From Macrothele yani (lineage: Eukaryota > Arthropoda > Arachnida > Araneae > Macrothelidae), in NCBI GenBank assembly GCA_039090855.1, contig CM076995.1:119114270-119178269 (forward strand): a stretch of DNA of 64,000 nucleotides, in the 5' to 3' direction. Below the pieces are notes generated by a model that was given only the letters and a program-made list of their open reading frames with translations, did not search any database and was not told the DNA's origin. The translations under genes were made by a program, and so were the position numbers. The stretch's first letter is position 1; the number at the start of each line of letters is the position of its first letter. This document shows, piece by piece, positions 47,250 through 58,513 of this stretch.

Positions 47250-48194
47250 ATATATATATATATACACTTACACGAGTGTATATATATACATACATACAGT
47301 ATATTCTTCCCAGTAAAGTGTATGAATAATGTAATGCATCTCTTTCTGTCTTGCATTATGAGTTATTTTAAGAGCGACAACCAAGAGAAATGTATTTTCA
47401 CTAATTTACTAAAATATTTATATTTTTTTCCTTGGACTACAAACAAAGAAATTAATCAGTGAATTCACTAAATTATATTTCTTTTTTTTTTTTTTTTTTT
47501 TTTTTTGAAACTTTTCGTTTGCGTTTGTTATCCAGGTGAGTGAGAAAAACAATAGCTTTTGGCAATCAGAAAAGTTCATTTTCTTCCTCTTAATTGTGAT
47601 CTAAACACCAGAAATTATTCGTTCTACTTAAGAAACATTGAAAGCACTAAAATTCTGAAAGTTTTGCTCTAATCACTTAATTTAAAAGAACTCAGACATT
47701 AAAAAATAAAAACCACACTCAGTTTTTAGAGATTTTTTGCTGAAATAAGGAATGCATGGAATAAATAAAGCTAACATAGAAGGATGAATTTCCTAGATCT
47801 TCAAATCACTACTGTTTGACCTTGGGCATCTTCCTCATTCTAACAAATGGGCCTTTGTAGGAAGACTTCGTTTCCTTTCATCCCCTGCAAGACCTTCCTT
47901 CCTGCGGCTAATCTATCCCCAATTGATCTTAACGAGCGGGCGTGGTTTAGTTCCTAATGGAGGGTAGTGAAGATGCGTATATACATGTGCTCACCGCTTT
48001 TGAAAAGGTTTTTGATGAACGTAATATTGTGTGCTCCCCGCTTTTGAGCAGGTGTTGGTGAATGTATATATGCGTCCTCACTGCCTAGAGGATTAATTTT
48101 ATGTTAAAAAAATTATAGATTTACTGTTCGGAGAACGGGCGTAACTGCTAGTGCAATGAACATGTATAGGTGTGCCTGGTCCTCAATAATGTTA
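47250..48194. other. AT-rich spacer with microsatellites
   Basis: (TA)n around 47252-47262, a T-run of about 28 at 47481-47506, and a locally GC-richer block near 47930-48075 in which ccgcttttga is repeated (47996, 48038). No gene recognised. Confidence 0.45.
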
Positions 48195-48830
48195 AAATAT
48201 CAGGAAGCATCCAAATCCTGTTCTAGAATTAAGGAACCACAGACCCACCATGAAAACAGACTCAAACCCATTACACCATCTCCATCAGTTTGTACAGTTA
48301 ATGCTAGGCAGCTAGGACCCATCAATTCGTGTTGTTGATGCCATATTCTGGTCTGTCCACTGGCATGTATTAACTAAAAACATGATTCATTGATCCATGC
48401 CACCTTTTCCCAGTCCTCAGGAGTCCAGAAGAATCTTAGTTTTTAGCAAAGACAAGTAGTACACGAAAGGAATGTTCTACTTTTGTAGCCCATTCACCCC
48501 AAAATGTGGAGACCTGAGGATGCTTAAATTCTCCACTTAACACCCTTGTTGTATTGAGGTTACTTGACACAGTGGAGCTTGTCTGTTATCTCTTGTAATC
48601 CTATCCAGCAGCCATTGCCCTTGAACACTGACCAGTCATTTCTGCACACAGGAAGCCAGTTGACAGCTTGCTTTTAGTTTGTGCACCACTAATAGCACAG
48701 TTGTTCTTGCATAGTCAAGAAGGTTTGTGGTTTTTGAGATGCTTGCACCTGTCTGCCTAGCACATGCACTATTAGGACTCTCTCAAAGTTTCTTAAATCA
48801 CAAGCCTCTTCCATATTGCGATCTTACGCT
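48195..48830 (-). pseudogene. Tc1-like transposase relic (catalytic Asp changed to Asn)
   Basis: The minus strand reads MEEACDLRNFERVLIVHVLG near 48825, then a decayed middle. FFWTPEDWEKVAWINESCF follows, where relatives have VVWSDESRF, so the first catalytic Asp appears as Asn. HASGQTRIWHQQHELMGPSC and LTVQTDGDGVMGLSLFSW follow. The C-terminal half with the second Asp and Glu is missing, and terminal repeats were not found. Many stops. Confidence 0.7.
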
Positions 48831-48884
48831 TCATACGTGTCTAAATCTTTTGCAGCAAGTTTTGTAAAACAATTGCAATTACAC

Positions 48885-49991
48885 ACTTTGGAAAGTCACT
48901 TACCTTTCCTAATAAGGATCGGAAGTTTCACTTGTAAAAACATTTCCAGCAGGTGTACTGTTCATCTGTCTGCCGCCCGTGATTCGAGGATCTGACTTCT
49001 CACATGATATTTTTATAATGCGCATCAAAATTTACTGGTCTTCCATTGATACATTTTCATATTAATTTCAACACTTCACAGTTCATTTATACATTCATAT
49101 GCCGGACACTCCACAGAAACCTTTAACGAAACACATTAACCCTAACAAGCACTAAACACATTTTTTTTTGAACTTATAATACAGTGTTAGAAATCTAACT
49201 TGTTAGAAACCACTTAGCTACATATTTACAAAACTCCTACGTATCCTCAGTTACACACAAATATTAGCTCAAAAGGCCAAAAGAACCCAACATTCCGAAA
49301 AATGACAAACACACTATACCAATCAATTCCCATCCTCTCCTCACGCGGCAGCCACTTCAAATACTTTTGACCATACCCTTGGGAAGCACATCAGTTCCGA
49401 TGGCACCTACTGTCTCCCAAGTATACCCTTACACCATACCCTTGATCATCCATCGGAACTGCTGTTTCCTGAAGATGACCAAGGGTATGGTGGAAAGTAC
49501 TCGAAGCGAATGTGGCTGCTGCATAAGGAGAGGATGGGAATTGATTGGTATAGTATGTTGTCATTTTTCAGAATGTTGGGTTCTTTTGCCATTTTGAGCT
49601 AATATTTGTATATAACTGAGGATACGTAGGAGGTTTGTAAATATGTAGCTAAGTGGTTTTTAACAAAAAGTTAGGTTTTTAGCACTATATTACAAGTTTT
49701 TTTTATTTTTTTTTATTTGTGTTTAGTGTTTGTTAGGGTTAATGTGTTTCGCTAAAAGTTTCTGTGGAGTGTTCGGCATATGAATGTATAAATGAACCGT
49801 GAAGTGTCGAAATGAATATGAAAACGTATCGAAGACCAGTAAATTTTAATACGCACTATAAAAATATGTGAGAAGTCAGTTCCTTGAACAATGGCCGGTA
49901 AACAGATGAATAGTATACGTGCTGGAAATGTTCTTACGTGAAACTTTCAATTGTTATTAGGAAAGGTAAGTGACCTTCAAAAGTGTCTGCT
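48885..49991. mobile_element. Fold-back element with arms of about 520 bp
   Basis: The left arm starts near ttggaaagtcacttaccttt and the right arm ends with its complement aaaggtaagtgaccttcaaa. The arms pair almost throughout, for example acttctcacat, aaaatttactggtcttc, ttcatttatacattcatatg, acactccacagaaac, aaacacattaaccctaacaa, cctacgtatcctcagtta and cccatcctctcc. The spacer is only about 46 bp (49404-49449). There is no transposase; the open frame at 49367-49597 simply crosses the hairpin tip. Estimated arm identity is 85-90%. Confidence 0.9.
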
Positions 49992-50583
49992 ACTGTTAAT
50001 GTTAAAGTAGACACAATAGGCTGGATATATAGATGCACAACGCTGTATTAATACAATTGCTAATAATACAGTAATAGTATATTTCAGAATAATAATATTA
50101 CATAAATAAAATCTTTTACCTGTACCAAAGCAATTAGTTTATGCTGTTTACTTTGCATGTACTTCTAATAAGTTTTATAAAAAATCTGCCTTCATTCTTC
50201 ATACAAGACTATCTTAAATTCTGTCAGTGTTAGTTTGCAGTGCCAGTTCACATTTGAAACCCACGAGTATGTTGGACTCTGGTCTAAGCTAGCCAGTCGG
50301 TTAGAACCATGTTGCTATCCATAAGCAAAACCACAGCAAAATTATGCTGTCACATGTGGCATTGTGTTGCTGGAACAGGTACGACCCTCTCGCGTAAAAA
50401 GTCCATATATATAAGAAAAACATCATTATTCAGGTCACCAAGGCACACCTCCCATTTACAGTAGTATCAGCAATATTCAATGGAGCAATATGTATGATAA
50501 AAAAAAACTTGCCGACACTCTCACATTTTCCATTACCTTATTTTATATTTGGAACAGTGAAGTCAATGGTTGTAGTATCTGCT
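49992..50583. other. No feature recognised
   Basis: AT-rich sequence with no supported frame or terminal repeat. Confidence 0.4.
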
Positions 50584-50597
50584 AAGCTGTGCAGTTA

Positions 50598-50826
50598 GCC
50601 GCCCCGGTGGCGCAGTGGTCTAAGGCGCTGGCCTCTGATCATTCGTCCGTAAGGGGTCCGGGTTCGAATCCCAGTGAGGCATGGATGTTGTGTTTGTCTT
50701 ACGGCACTGGCTCTCTCCCTTCCCTGGAACCATTGACCCTAAATTAGGGACGGGCGACTGCTTATAGCCCATTGAGTTGCTCACGGTGGTCGTTAAACCT
50801 CCAATAAAAAAAAAAAAAAAAAAAAA
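50598..50826 (+). mobile_element. tRNA-Leu-like SINE, full length, perfect 14-bp target duplication
   Basis: Full copy with gtggtctaaggcgctggcct, very close to a tRNA-Leu D-arm region, so this may be nearest to the ancestral head. It has a B box gggttcgaatcc, the family body and an A tail of about 22. The 14-mer aagctgtgcagtta occurs at 50584-50597 and 50827-50840, indicating recent retroposition. Confidence 0.95.
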
Positions 50827-51234
50827 AAGCTGTGCAGTTACTGCCATCTGATGAAAAGAGGTTGTAGCAAAATTCAGTGCCCCAAAGTGCTAATTTCCAG
50901 TCATAGTTATTGCAGTTTACACACTATTGTAACCATCTGTGAGCACGAGTTTGTAGTCAGGAATTGTTCAAGGAAATTTGGTACATGAAATGTTGTGCAC
51001 AAGTTTCTGGGTTACTGAACAGTAGCTTTTCTTTCAGAACTGTTTAACAACACATGCTACTGTTCTAAGAGTGGAATAGTAGACTATCATTAGGACCAGT
51101 AGACCATTTCAAGCAAAAGGGCTGATACATCATCCAGAGTTGCCATCTCACTATGGCTACATAACCAAGTGAATATGAACACTCCCTGTCACAGTTTGAA
51201 ATGTTGAGGAAAGTGTGATAGGACAGTGACATGA

Positions 51235-51362
51235 TTCAGCAGAATTTAAGCATGGAATGATACTTGGTGCTCATAGTGGTGTGAAAATAAGCTAAGCTGC
51301 TACAGCTGTGGAATGTGGAAGAGCAAAAGTTGTAAGAGTATATATAGACAGAGTTTGCAAGG
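51235..51362 (+). pseudogene. Tc1-like transposase N-terminal scrap
   Basis: The plus strand reads EFKHGMILGAHSGVK, a stop, then AATAVECGRAKVVRVYIDR, matching the first helix-turn-helix of Tc1-like transposases (FERGMIIGA...GVSRGTVSRVYREY). No downstream catalytic domain follows; the element is truncated here. Confidence 0.6.
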
Positions 51363-52301
51363 GTCCTGGAATTTAATTTCCAGAATTCAAGGTCTGGAAA
51401 GTTCTTTGATTTTTGTTTACTTTGTGAAAGATCCTGGAACAGTCCTTGATTTTTCTGTTTGGGCAAAAAAAAAAAAAAACAAAAAAAAAAAACACTTCTA
51501 CTACTGAATTGGGTCACATGTTACCCGCATGTGACCCAAAGAAAGAGCGATTGTGTCATTACTTTCCATTATTGTAACTATAAACGGGTTGCTCGTGATG
51601 TCATTTCCATTTATGGGAAGTGCATTAACAAAGATGTTATTTTTTCCATAACATGTGGTTCTGCAGAACAAGAGACAGGTGTCAACTCAGAGCCCCCTCC
51701 TTTACACAAACACACACACAAAATGACTGTTCTATCTTTCACGAACTCCTTTCTCTAGCTTGGCTTTGTTGCATGAGCAGTAGATGTGCCCACATTGTAA
51801 GCAGTAACTATATACATTTTTGGTGGAGAGCGAATGATATCCATATGGCTGTGTTAAGAGAGAGAAAAAAATAACATTGATAAATTTGCATGTATTTTCT
51901 TCAATCAAAGTTCACTTTCACTCAATGCTCCATACAGTTGTGTTCACAGTGCCTCAGAAATCTATCTTACACGCAGCTGTGCATTACGACGTCTACCACT
52001 GAAGTAATCAAGTTCTGCTTCACATGGTGCTATTTTAGTTGAGAGTGAATATGGTGCTAACTAAATGTCCCTTGTATACATAACTTTCTAGAACATCATT
52101 CATACAGCGTCTGAATGTTCTTTGTGTTAAGTATGCTATTGCTGGGTGTTCCAATACTTCTTGAAACATAGAACACACACAAATAGCCACACACTATGTT
52201 GTTAGATGCTGGTATAGAGTAATAAGAAACTGTAATTGTTAGTATGAGTATATTAAACCACAATGCTCAAGTTAGGGCAATCAACTGATAATTAAACTAC
52301 A
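51363..52301. other. Unassigned sequence with a small hairpin
   Basis: Contains an A-rich run (51466-51492) and an inverted repeat ttgggtcacatg / catgtgacccaa (51509-51520 and 51528-51539). No supported gene. Confidence 0.45.
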
Positions 52302-52627
52302 CTAAAAAGCAGTGATTGGAAGTAGGGGGCTACATGTAGCATCATTGTAAACAGAAAAATGTAGTAGCAGGATGTTACAAAATAAAGTAGCTTGTAACAG
52401 AAAGTTAAGCTACAAATTGTGCTGTTTTAAAAAAAGTAAAGAAATTTTTTAAATCACGCGAGATTTCTTGAGTGTTGACATTTTCAGATTTCCTGGTACG
52501 TTATAGGCTGGAACAGGGAGAGGGGGTTAAGTGTGTCCTGCCTATGGTCACATCTGACTTGTCTTCCATTGGTTGAACGTTAGCTAAACTGTTAACCGAA
52601 TTGTATTATCTTCCTTACTTTATGATA

Positions 52628-54159
52628 CACTGCTGGACAATTGCTAAGGACGGATCATAAACGGCTATATAGCGCATAAAAAAGTAAGTGTGGTTGGATG
52701 CCAAGTGAAATAAAATAATGTCAGAATGCCAGGACATTACAAGAAAGACACTTTATTGTGCTCTGAAATCCAGAAGGCTTTGGAACGTGTTCAAGGGACA
52801 AACAGGCCATTTTGTGCAGAATACGTAAACGTGAAAAATGCAATTACCGTCCGCAGGCGTTCCGTCGTAAGATGTCAATACGGGATATGGCCACCATGAA
52901 GGGCGATGCAAGATTCCACACGTCGTGTCATGCTTTGCACAACATTATCAAGCAGCTGTTGGGGTAATTTATCCCATTCCTCTATCAGTGCACGGATGAG
53001 GATGTCCTTGTTTATTGGAGGGCATTGGCGACCAGCAAGACTCCTCCCCAAAGCATCCCACACATTTTCAATGGGATTCAGATCTAGAGAACGTGCTGGC
53101 CATACGAGGCGTTGAATATCCTCGCTCTCAAGACACTCCTGGACAGCGACTGTTCGATGACATGTTGCGTTGTCGTACATGAAAATGAATCTATCACCGA
53201 CAGCACCACGGAACATGCGAACATGAGGTAGCAGAACATCATTAATGTATCGTTGGCCAGTCATAGTCCCAGTTGGAAGCACATAGAGGGACGTACAGCC
53301 ATTGATCATGATGCCAGCCCATACCATGACACTACATGTCGGATATCGATCCCTTTCCTGTATGTTTGCTGGACAATATGCAGTACCACTATCACGCCAG
53401 ATCAGTTGTCGTCGACAATCAGACGATAGACTGTATCTACTCTCATCTGAGAAGAGGACAGCAGACCAGTCATTATCAGTCCAATTGCGATGTTGATGGC
53501 ACCATTGCAAACGGGCGGTACGGTGAGGTCTGGACAATGGGATGCACGCAACAGGACGGCGGGCGTATAGTCCTTCATGCAAACGTCTGGCGACAGTTTT
53601 TCGGGAGATCCGCTTGCCAGTAGCAGCCATAAACTGATTTGCTACCTCACTAGCTGTGCTGCACCGGTGTCTTTTTGTTGATAGCACTATGTACCGATCT
53701 TCTGCAGGTGTCATACTGTGAACACAACCTCCCCGTGACGTTTGCTACACTCTCCATTTGTTTGAAATGATTTCCAAAGCCTTGAAACAACACTGTGGCT
53801 GACGTCGAACTCCATGGCAACATCTGTTATTTTTCGCCCTTCTTCAATCTTGCCAATAATAAGGCCACGCGTAAAATCATCTAGGTGATGTCGGGAAGAC
53901 ATACTGAAAATTGCAAGTTTGTCAATTGATTCTTTCCCTTTCAACTTTGCGTTTGAACAACGGTCAATACGCGTCAAATACTTTATATCTCTTATCAGCG
54001 CTATGACGTCACGAACAAGTTCGGCAATCCAAAATTTGCATACGCACAACACGTCTTACTGTATCTCGCACTTATGCTAATTTCCACATTTTCCTGCCTT
54101 CCATTTTATGGTTGCTATCGTTGCTATTGTCATCCGTCCTTAGCAATTATCCGGCAGTG
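52628..54159 (-). mobile_element. Tc1-like element, nearly intact
   Basis: TA at 52626-52627 and 54160-54161. Termini cactgctggacaattgctaa and, in reverse complement, cactgccggataattgctaa, followed on both sides by ggacggat. Length 1.53 kb. The transposase inside has a single visible lesion. Confidence 0.92.
52875..53902 (-). pseudogene. Tc1-like (DD34E) transposase with one visible frameshift
   Basis: Start ATG at 53900-53902 (MSSRHHLDDFTRGLIIGKIE). The two helix-turn-helix parts (VAMEFDVSHSVVSRLWKSFQ, and EVANQFMAATGKRISRKTVA) are separated by a frame break at a G run (53752-53755) that looks one base short. Downstream the frame is open for 279 codons: VLFSDESRYSLSSD (first Asp), FMYDNATCH (second Asp) and LDLNPIENVWDALGRSL (Glu), with 34 residues between the second Asp and the Glu. 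The C-terminus ends RVESCIALHGGHIPY. About 343 codons in total, the usual Tc1 size. Confidence 0.9.
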
Positions 54160-54330
54160 TATTTATAGGAAAGTTACCCCAGTCAGCTGGAGAAGGTAGC
54201 ACATACAAGATGATCGAGCTAGTAATTTTGTTAGTGACATTTCATTCTCTTAGTAAAGAAAATGTATTCTCAGATCTAGTTGATAGTGTTTTTATTTGAA
54301 TTCCCTGGGCATATCAGCTAGTCTGGTATA

Positions 54331-55500
54331 CACTGACTGGCCACTTTATTATGACCACCACCTCAGTACTTCGTTGGGCCACCTTTTGCCTTTAATACTG
54401 CGTCGATTCTTCGTGGCATGGACTCCACGAGATGTTGATAGGTGGTTTGTGGAATCTGAGACCACGCTTGATGAATAGCACTTTCCAGGAGTGTGAGATT
54501 GCAGGGTTGTGGATCCAGCTGTCTGATGGCCATTTCAATTTCATCCCACAAATTCTCAATGGGGTTGAGATCTGGAGATTGTGGGGGCCTCCTAAGCAAA
54601 GTAAACTCACTGGCATGTTCCTGAAACCAATCTTGTACAATACGAGCACTATGGCAGGACGCATTATCTTGTTGAAAGTAGCCATCGCCATTGGGATAAA
54701 CCATCCACATGACAGGATGCACTTGGTCCGCAACAATGTTTAGATATGATGTGCCAGTAAGACGTTGATCAACACAAATTAAAGGGCCCAAAGCATACCA
54801 GGAAAACATTCCCCAAACCATAATGTTGCCTCCACTAGCTTGAAGGGTTGTAGCAATGCATTTCGGGTCCATGCTTTCGTGCTGCTTCCGCCAAATTCTC
54901 ACTCGACCATCCGCATGCTGCAACTGAAAACGTGATTCATGGAACCACATAATTTGTTTCCAATTATTGACTGTCCAATCCTTGTGCTCCTGTGCAAACT
55001 GGAGACGTTTTCTCTTGTTAACCGTAGACAGCAAAGATGTTCGAACAGGCCTTCGGCTGCCATATCCCATCTGATGCAGTGTACGGCAAACAGTGCGTGC
55101 AGAGATCATTTGAGGGGATCCTGAATTAAGATGGTCTGCAATTTGCTGCACTGCAGCCCTTCTGTTGTCTGTTATCAGTCTGGACACTCTCCGTTCCGCC
55201 CGAGCAGTCACTAGTCGATGACGACCACACGTTGCACGTAGAGACCCAGTTTTTTGGCTGACAGTCCAGTCTTTAAACACTAACAACAGCTGCTCTGAAA
55301 TATTTCACGAATGCCCCACGTTGAAAGTCTGTCAAATGCATTTTTTACCCATCTCGTCACCCAAAAATCACTTCTACTACTGTCGCAGGCACTAAGCTTT
55401 CCCTTTTTATACTAGCCTCGCCCTCTGGCGGCAACAGCGTGCAGCCATAGCTCATTTGCTTAAAACTGTCAGGTAGTCATAATAAAGTGGCCACTCAGTG
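54331..55500 (-). mobile_element. Tc1-like element, full length
   Basis: TA at 54329-54330 and 55501-55502. Termini cactgactggccactttatt and, in reverse complement, cactgagtggccactttatt. Size 1.17 kb. It sits 170 bp from the previous Tc1-like element but belongs to a different family. Confidence 0.92.
54363..55352 (-). pseudogene. Tc1-like transposase, first catalytic Asp replaced by His
   Basis: A start codon at 55350-55352 is followed by a frameshifted N-terminus (LTDFQRGAFVKYF). From about 55286 the frame stays open for 307 codons: RAAVQQIADHLNSGSPQMIS (helix-turn-helix), QIMWFHESRFQLQHADGRVR, IMVWGMFSWYALGPLICVD, YFQQDNASCHSARIVQDWF (second Asp), SPDLNPIENLWDEIEMAIR (Glu), and MPRRIDAVLKAKGGPTKY. 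The box that should read WSDES reads WFHES (His codon 54939-54941), so even the open part cannot be catalytically active. Confidence 0.9.
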
Positions 55501-55565
55501 TATAACCCACTGAAAAAGGTATGATGCAATACACACATAACCAAAAACTATAGAGTGTTGAACTA

Positions 55566-56716
55566 CACTGACGAGCAATTGAATTAGAGACAGCTGCGTT
55601 ATGCAAATGTGGCGCTGTGGCAGCCCTGTAAACGGAAACAACATGACGTATGCAGCGATCCGACAATATAAGGAGTGATGCGATGGGAATCAGTAAGAGT
55701 CGGACACAGTATGGGTAAGACAAAGGATCTAAGCGCATTTGATTGTGGGCAAATTGTCGGGGCCCGACGAATGGGTCATTCCATCTTGGAAGTCGTGCAG
55801 GCACTGGGATTTTCACGAGCCACTGTGTCACGGGTGCACCGTGAGTACATTGAATCTGGTAAAACCATCCCTACAAGGGCCAACTGCCATGGACAACAGC
55901 GTGTGGATGAGTGGGGTCATCGTCGGCTAGCTTGCATTGTAACAGTGGATAGACGGGCCACAGTGCAAGAAATCACTCGGCAATTTAACGCTGGTGCATG
56001 AAAACGTGTAAGCAGCCACACCATCCCCTCGCTATGGGGTACAGAAGCCATCGTCCCACGAGGGCACCGCTGCTGACCGCACATCACAAGGTGCAAAGTT
56101 TAGCATGGGCGTAGGAACATCACCACTGGACCCTAGACATGTGGGAAAATGTTGCCTGGACTGATGAGTCGAGATTCATGTTGGTACATATGAATGGCAG
56201 GATACGAGCACGGCGCAAACCACATGAAGCGATGGATCCTTCTTGCCAGCAGGGCTTTCTTCAAGCTGGTGCGGGCGGCATCGTCCCTCACAGGTCAATG
56301 TTACCTTGATATCCTGGACGACCATTTGCTCCCGGTCTGTGCGTCTTCAACATCCCACTGGGAACCTCATCCTGCAACAAGACAATGCACCGTTCCATCG
56401 CTCCCGAATTGTATCCGAATGGTTGGATGAACACTCCACCGACGTGACCTCGCTTCCTTGGCCAGCTAGGTCACCTGACCAACCCCATCGAGCACATCTG
56501 GGATGCCATCGAGAGAGATTTTCGAGGCTCTGACCCCCCTCCATCAAATCTTCGTGAACTGTGGGAGCTTGTTCAGGGGTCGTGGATCCGTATGGCTTCC
56601 TAACGCTTCCAGTGTCTTGTTGAGTCCATGCCCAGACGAATCGCTGCCGTCATCAGGGCGAAATGTGGTGCTACACGTTACTAGACAGGTATCTCTAATT
56701 CAATTGCTCTTCAGTG
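55566..56716 (+). mobile_element. Tc1-like element, full length
   Basis: TA at 55564-55565 and 56717-56718. Termini cactgacgagcaattgaatt and, in reverse complement, cactgaagagcaattgaatt, both followed by agaga. Size 1.15 kb. Confidence 0.92.
55711..56684 (+). pseudogene. Tc1-like transposase relic, several frameshifts
   Basis: The plus strand starts MGKTKDLSAFDCGQIVGARR and continues ILEVVQALGFSRATVSRVHR, then RLACIVTVDRRATVQEITRQ. The frame breaks near 56000. Later pieces are VAWTDESRFMLVHMNGR (first Asp present), LILQQDNAPFHRSRIVSEWL (second Asp), then a one-base loss, and NPIEHIWDAIERDF (Glu). It ends AVIRAKCGATRY and TAG at 56682-56684. All three catalytic residues survive but in at least three frames. 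Confidence 0.88.
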
Positions 56717-56804
56717 TATATACATATTGCGTTCATGAAGAGATTAAAAATATTCAGAAGCTTTCAGCCTAGCTTGGAGCTTGATTACCTGAAAACATTT
56801 GTAT

Positions 56805-57347
56805 CTAGACCAGTTGCCAGATGTGGTGCTGCAAGTCACAATTGTGATTGTTGTCAAACAATAGGAGGGACTTCCAAATGATAAGGATAAAACAAGGATA
56901 ATTGGTATCGCAGTTGGAAGATGTGGAAATTTCGATGCTCTCACAAAAATACAAAGCCCTTTTATTGATGAAAGAAGCAGTTCTCTCAGTATTATTCCTG
57001 AGAGACTCTGCTGAAGTAACAGTGAGAATCACCAAAGAGGAATTGGATCTGCCTAGGGTGATATCCTTTTTGTGCTCAACCAATCATTTATTGATGCTGC
57101 GAAAGATGCTGCTGATGTAAACGGTGGTTCTAGCTGAAGTGGAGACAGGAATTCTGTACACACCAGGGGAATTCAGAAGTTTTACTTTATCTCTGTCAAG
57201 GAGAATAAGTTTCATGGTGATTGGATTGAATTTTATACCAAGCAAATAGACTAAAGATTTTAAAATTTGACGCAACTGGTAAGGTGACTGGTCAAGGAAT
57301 GGAATACAGCCAGCAAATTCAAACTGTCGATTTAACTTCTTGTTCAC
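56805..57347 (-). pseudogene. Penelope GIY-YIG endonuclease part, inverted truncated copy
   Basis: The minus strand reads NRQFEFAGCIPFLDQSPYQL, NPITMKLILLDRDKVKLLNS, PGVYRIPVSTSARTTVYISS, then a frame change and LVEHKKDITLGRSNSSLVIL. GVYRIP and TVYIS are the GIY-YIG signature, with the second Gly of YIG changed to Ser. It begins directly at the inversion junction, so the reverse-transcriptase part is absent. Confidence 0.75.
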
Positions 57348-57359
57348 AAACTCAAGGAC

Positions 57360-58513
57360 CTTATGGATATCCCTGTCGCACTTACAAAAGACCTGTATGA
57401 CTGCTTAAGCATGGTAAGGGGCAGTTGTCACTTTTCCTACAACAAAATATTCTACCTTGAGCAAAAGGAGTCCCTATGGGATCTCCTCTGTCACCTCTTC
57501 TTGCAGAAATCTTCTGCAATGCTTCGAAATTTTTGTCATTGCCATGCACCATCTTCAACCTACTGTTTGGCTTCCGCACCTTGACAACATTTTTGTAGTC
57601 TGGCCTCATCCTGTTCAGGATTTACTAGAGCTAACTTCAGGATGCACTGGAAATTTTCCCTCCATCAAGTTTACAGTCCATAAAGAGATCGGCAATAGCA
57701 TTAACTTCTTGGCTGTTTTCCATACAAGAGTTGGGAGCAAAACTGAACGTTCTGTTTTCTGTAAATCAACTGCCTTTACCAATATTATACCTCTCACTCC
57801 ACACACTTTAGATGCCTACAAGTTTTTTGCACTGATGTCTTTTATTACTTATGCCAACATCCTCTGCAACAGCCCAGCTTCTCTTGCCCTGGAATAAAAG
57901 AATATCTGTCCAACAATACCCTAGTGGGCTGGTGGGCAAACTCATTAAAACGTATGAAGCCAAGAATTCTGCTACTCTCCGTTCTTCTGAGGTTAATCGA
58001 CAGTTTCGATTTGCCGGCTGTATTCCATTCCTTAATCAGTCTGCCTACCAGTAGCATCAAATTTTAAAATCTTTAGGCCATTTGCTTGGTATAAAATCCA
58101 ATCCAATCACCATGAAACTTATTCTCCTAGACAGAGATAAAGTCAAACTCTTGAATTCCCCTGGTGTGTACAGAACTCCTATTTTCACTTCAGCTGGTGA
58201 AAATAGGAGTTCTGTTTACATTGGCAGCACTTTTTGCAGCATAAATGAACAATTGGCTGAGCACAAAAAGGATATCACCCTAGGCAGATCCAATTCCTTT
58301 TTGGTGATTCTCACTGATACTTCAGCAAAGCCTCTCTGGAGTAATACTGAGAGAACTGCTCCTTTTGTCAATAAAAGGGCTTTGCATTTTCATGAGAGCA
58401 TTGAAATTTCCCCATCTTCCAACTGCAATACCGATCGCCCTTGTTCCGTCACCAATTTGAAGGACTTCATCATTTGGAAGTTCCGCCTATCAGTTAGCAA
58501 CAATCATTCATGA
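57360..58513 (+). pseudogene. Penelope-like reverse transcriptase plus GIY-YIG endonuclease relic
   Basis: Plus-strand pieces: KGVPMGSPLSPLLAEIFCNA (motif B, about 57465), then PHLDNIFVVWPHPVQDLLEL in a second frame. The catalytic pair normally Tyr-x-Asp-Asp reads HLDN, so one Asp is lost. FPSIKFTVHKEIGNSINFLA follows. Later come VGKLIKTYEAKNSATLRSSE, NRQFRFAGCIPFLNQSAYQ with a stop, and LLGIKSNPITMKLILLDRDK. Then GVYRTP...SVYIGSTFCSINEQL is a good GIY-YIG core, and EHKKDITLGRSNSFLVILT completes it. At least two frameshifts and one nonsense codon. Confidence 0.8.

Noticed and set aside
49367..49597. 76-codon plus-strand frame
   Set aside because: It crosses the tip of the large fold-back element, has no recognisable domain, and is explained by the inverted repeat.
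52906..53623. Plus-strand frames opposite the Tc1-like transposase (also 54432-54743, 54939-55124, 45926-46450)
   Set aside because: Antisense shadows of well-supported minus-strand transposase frames.
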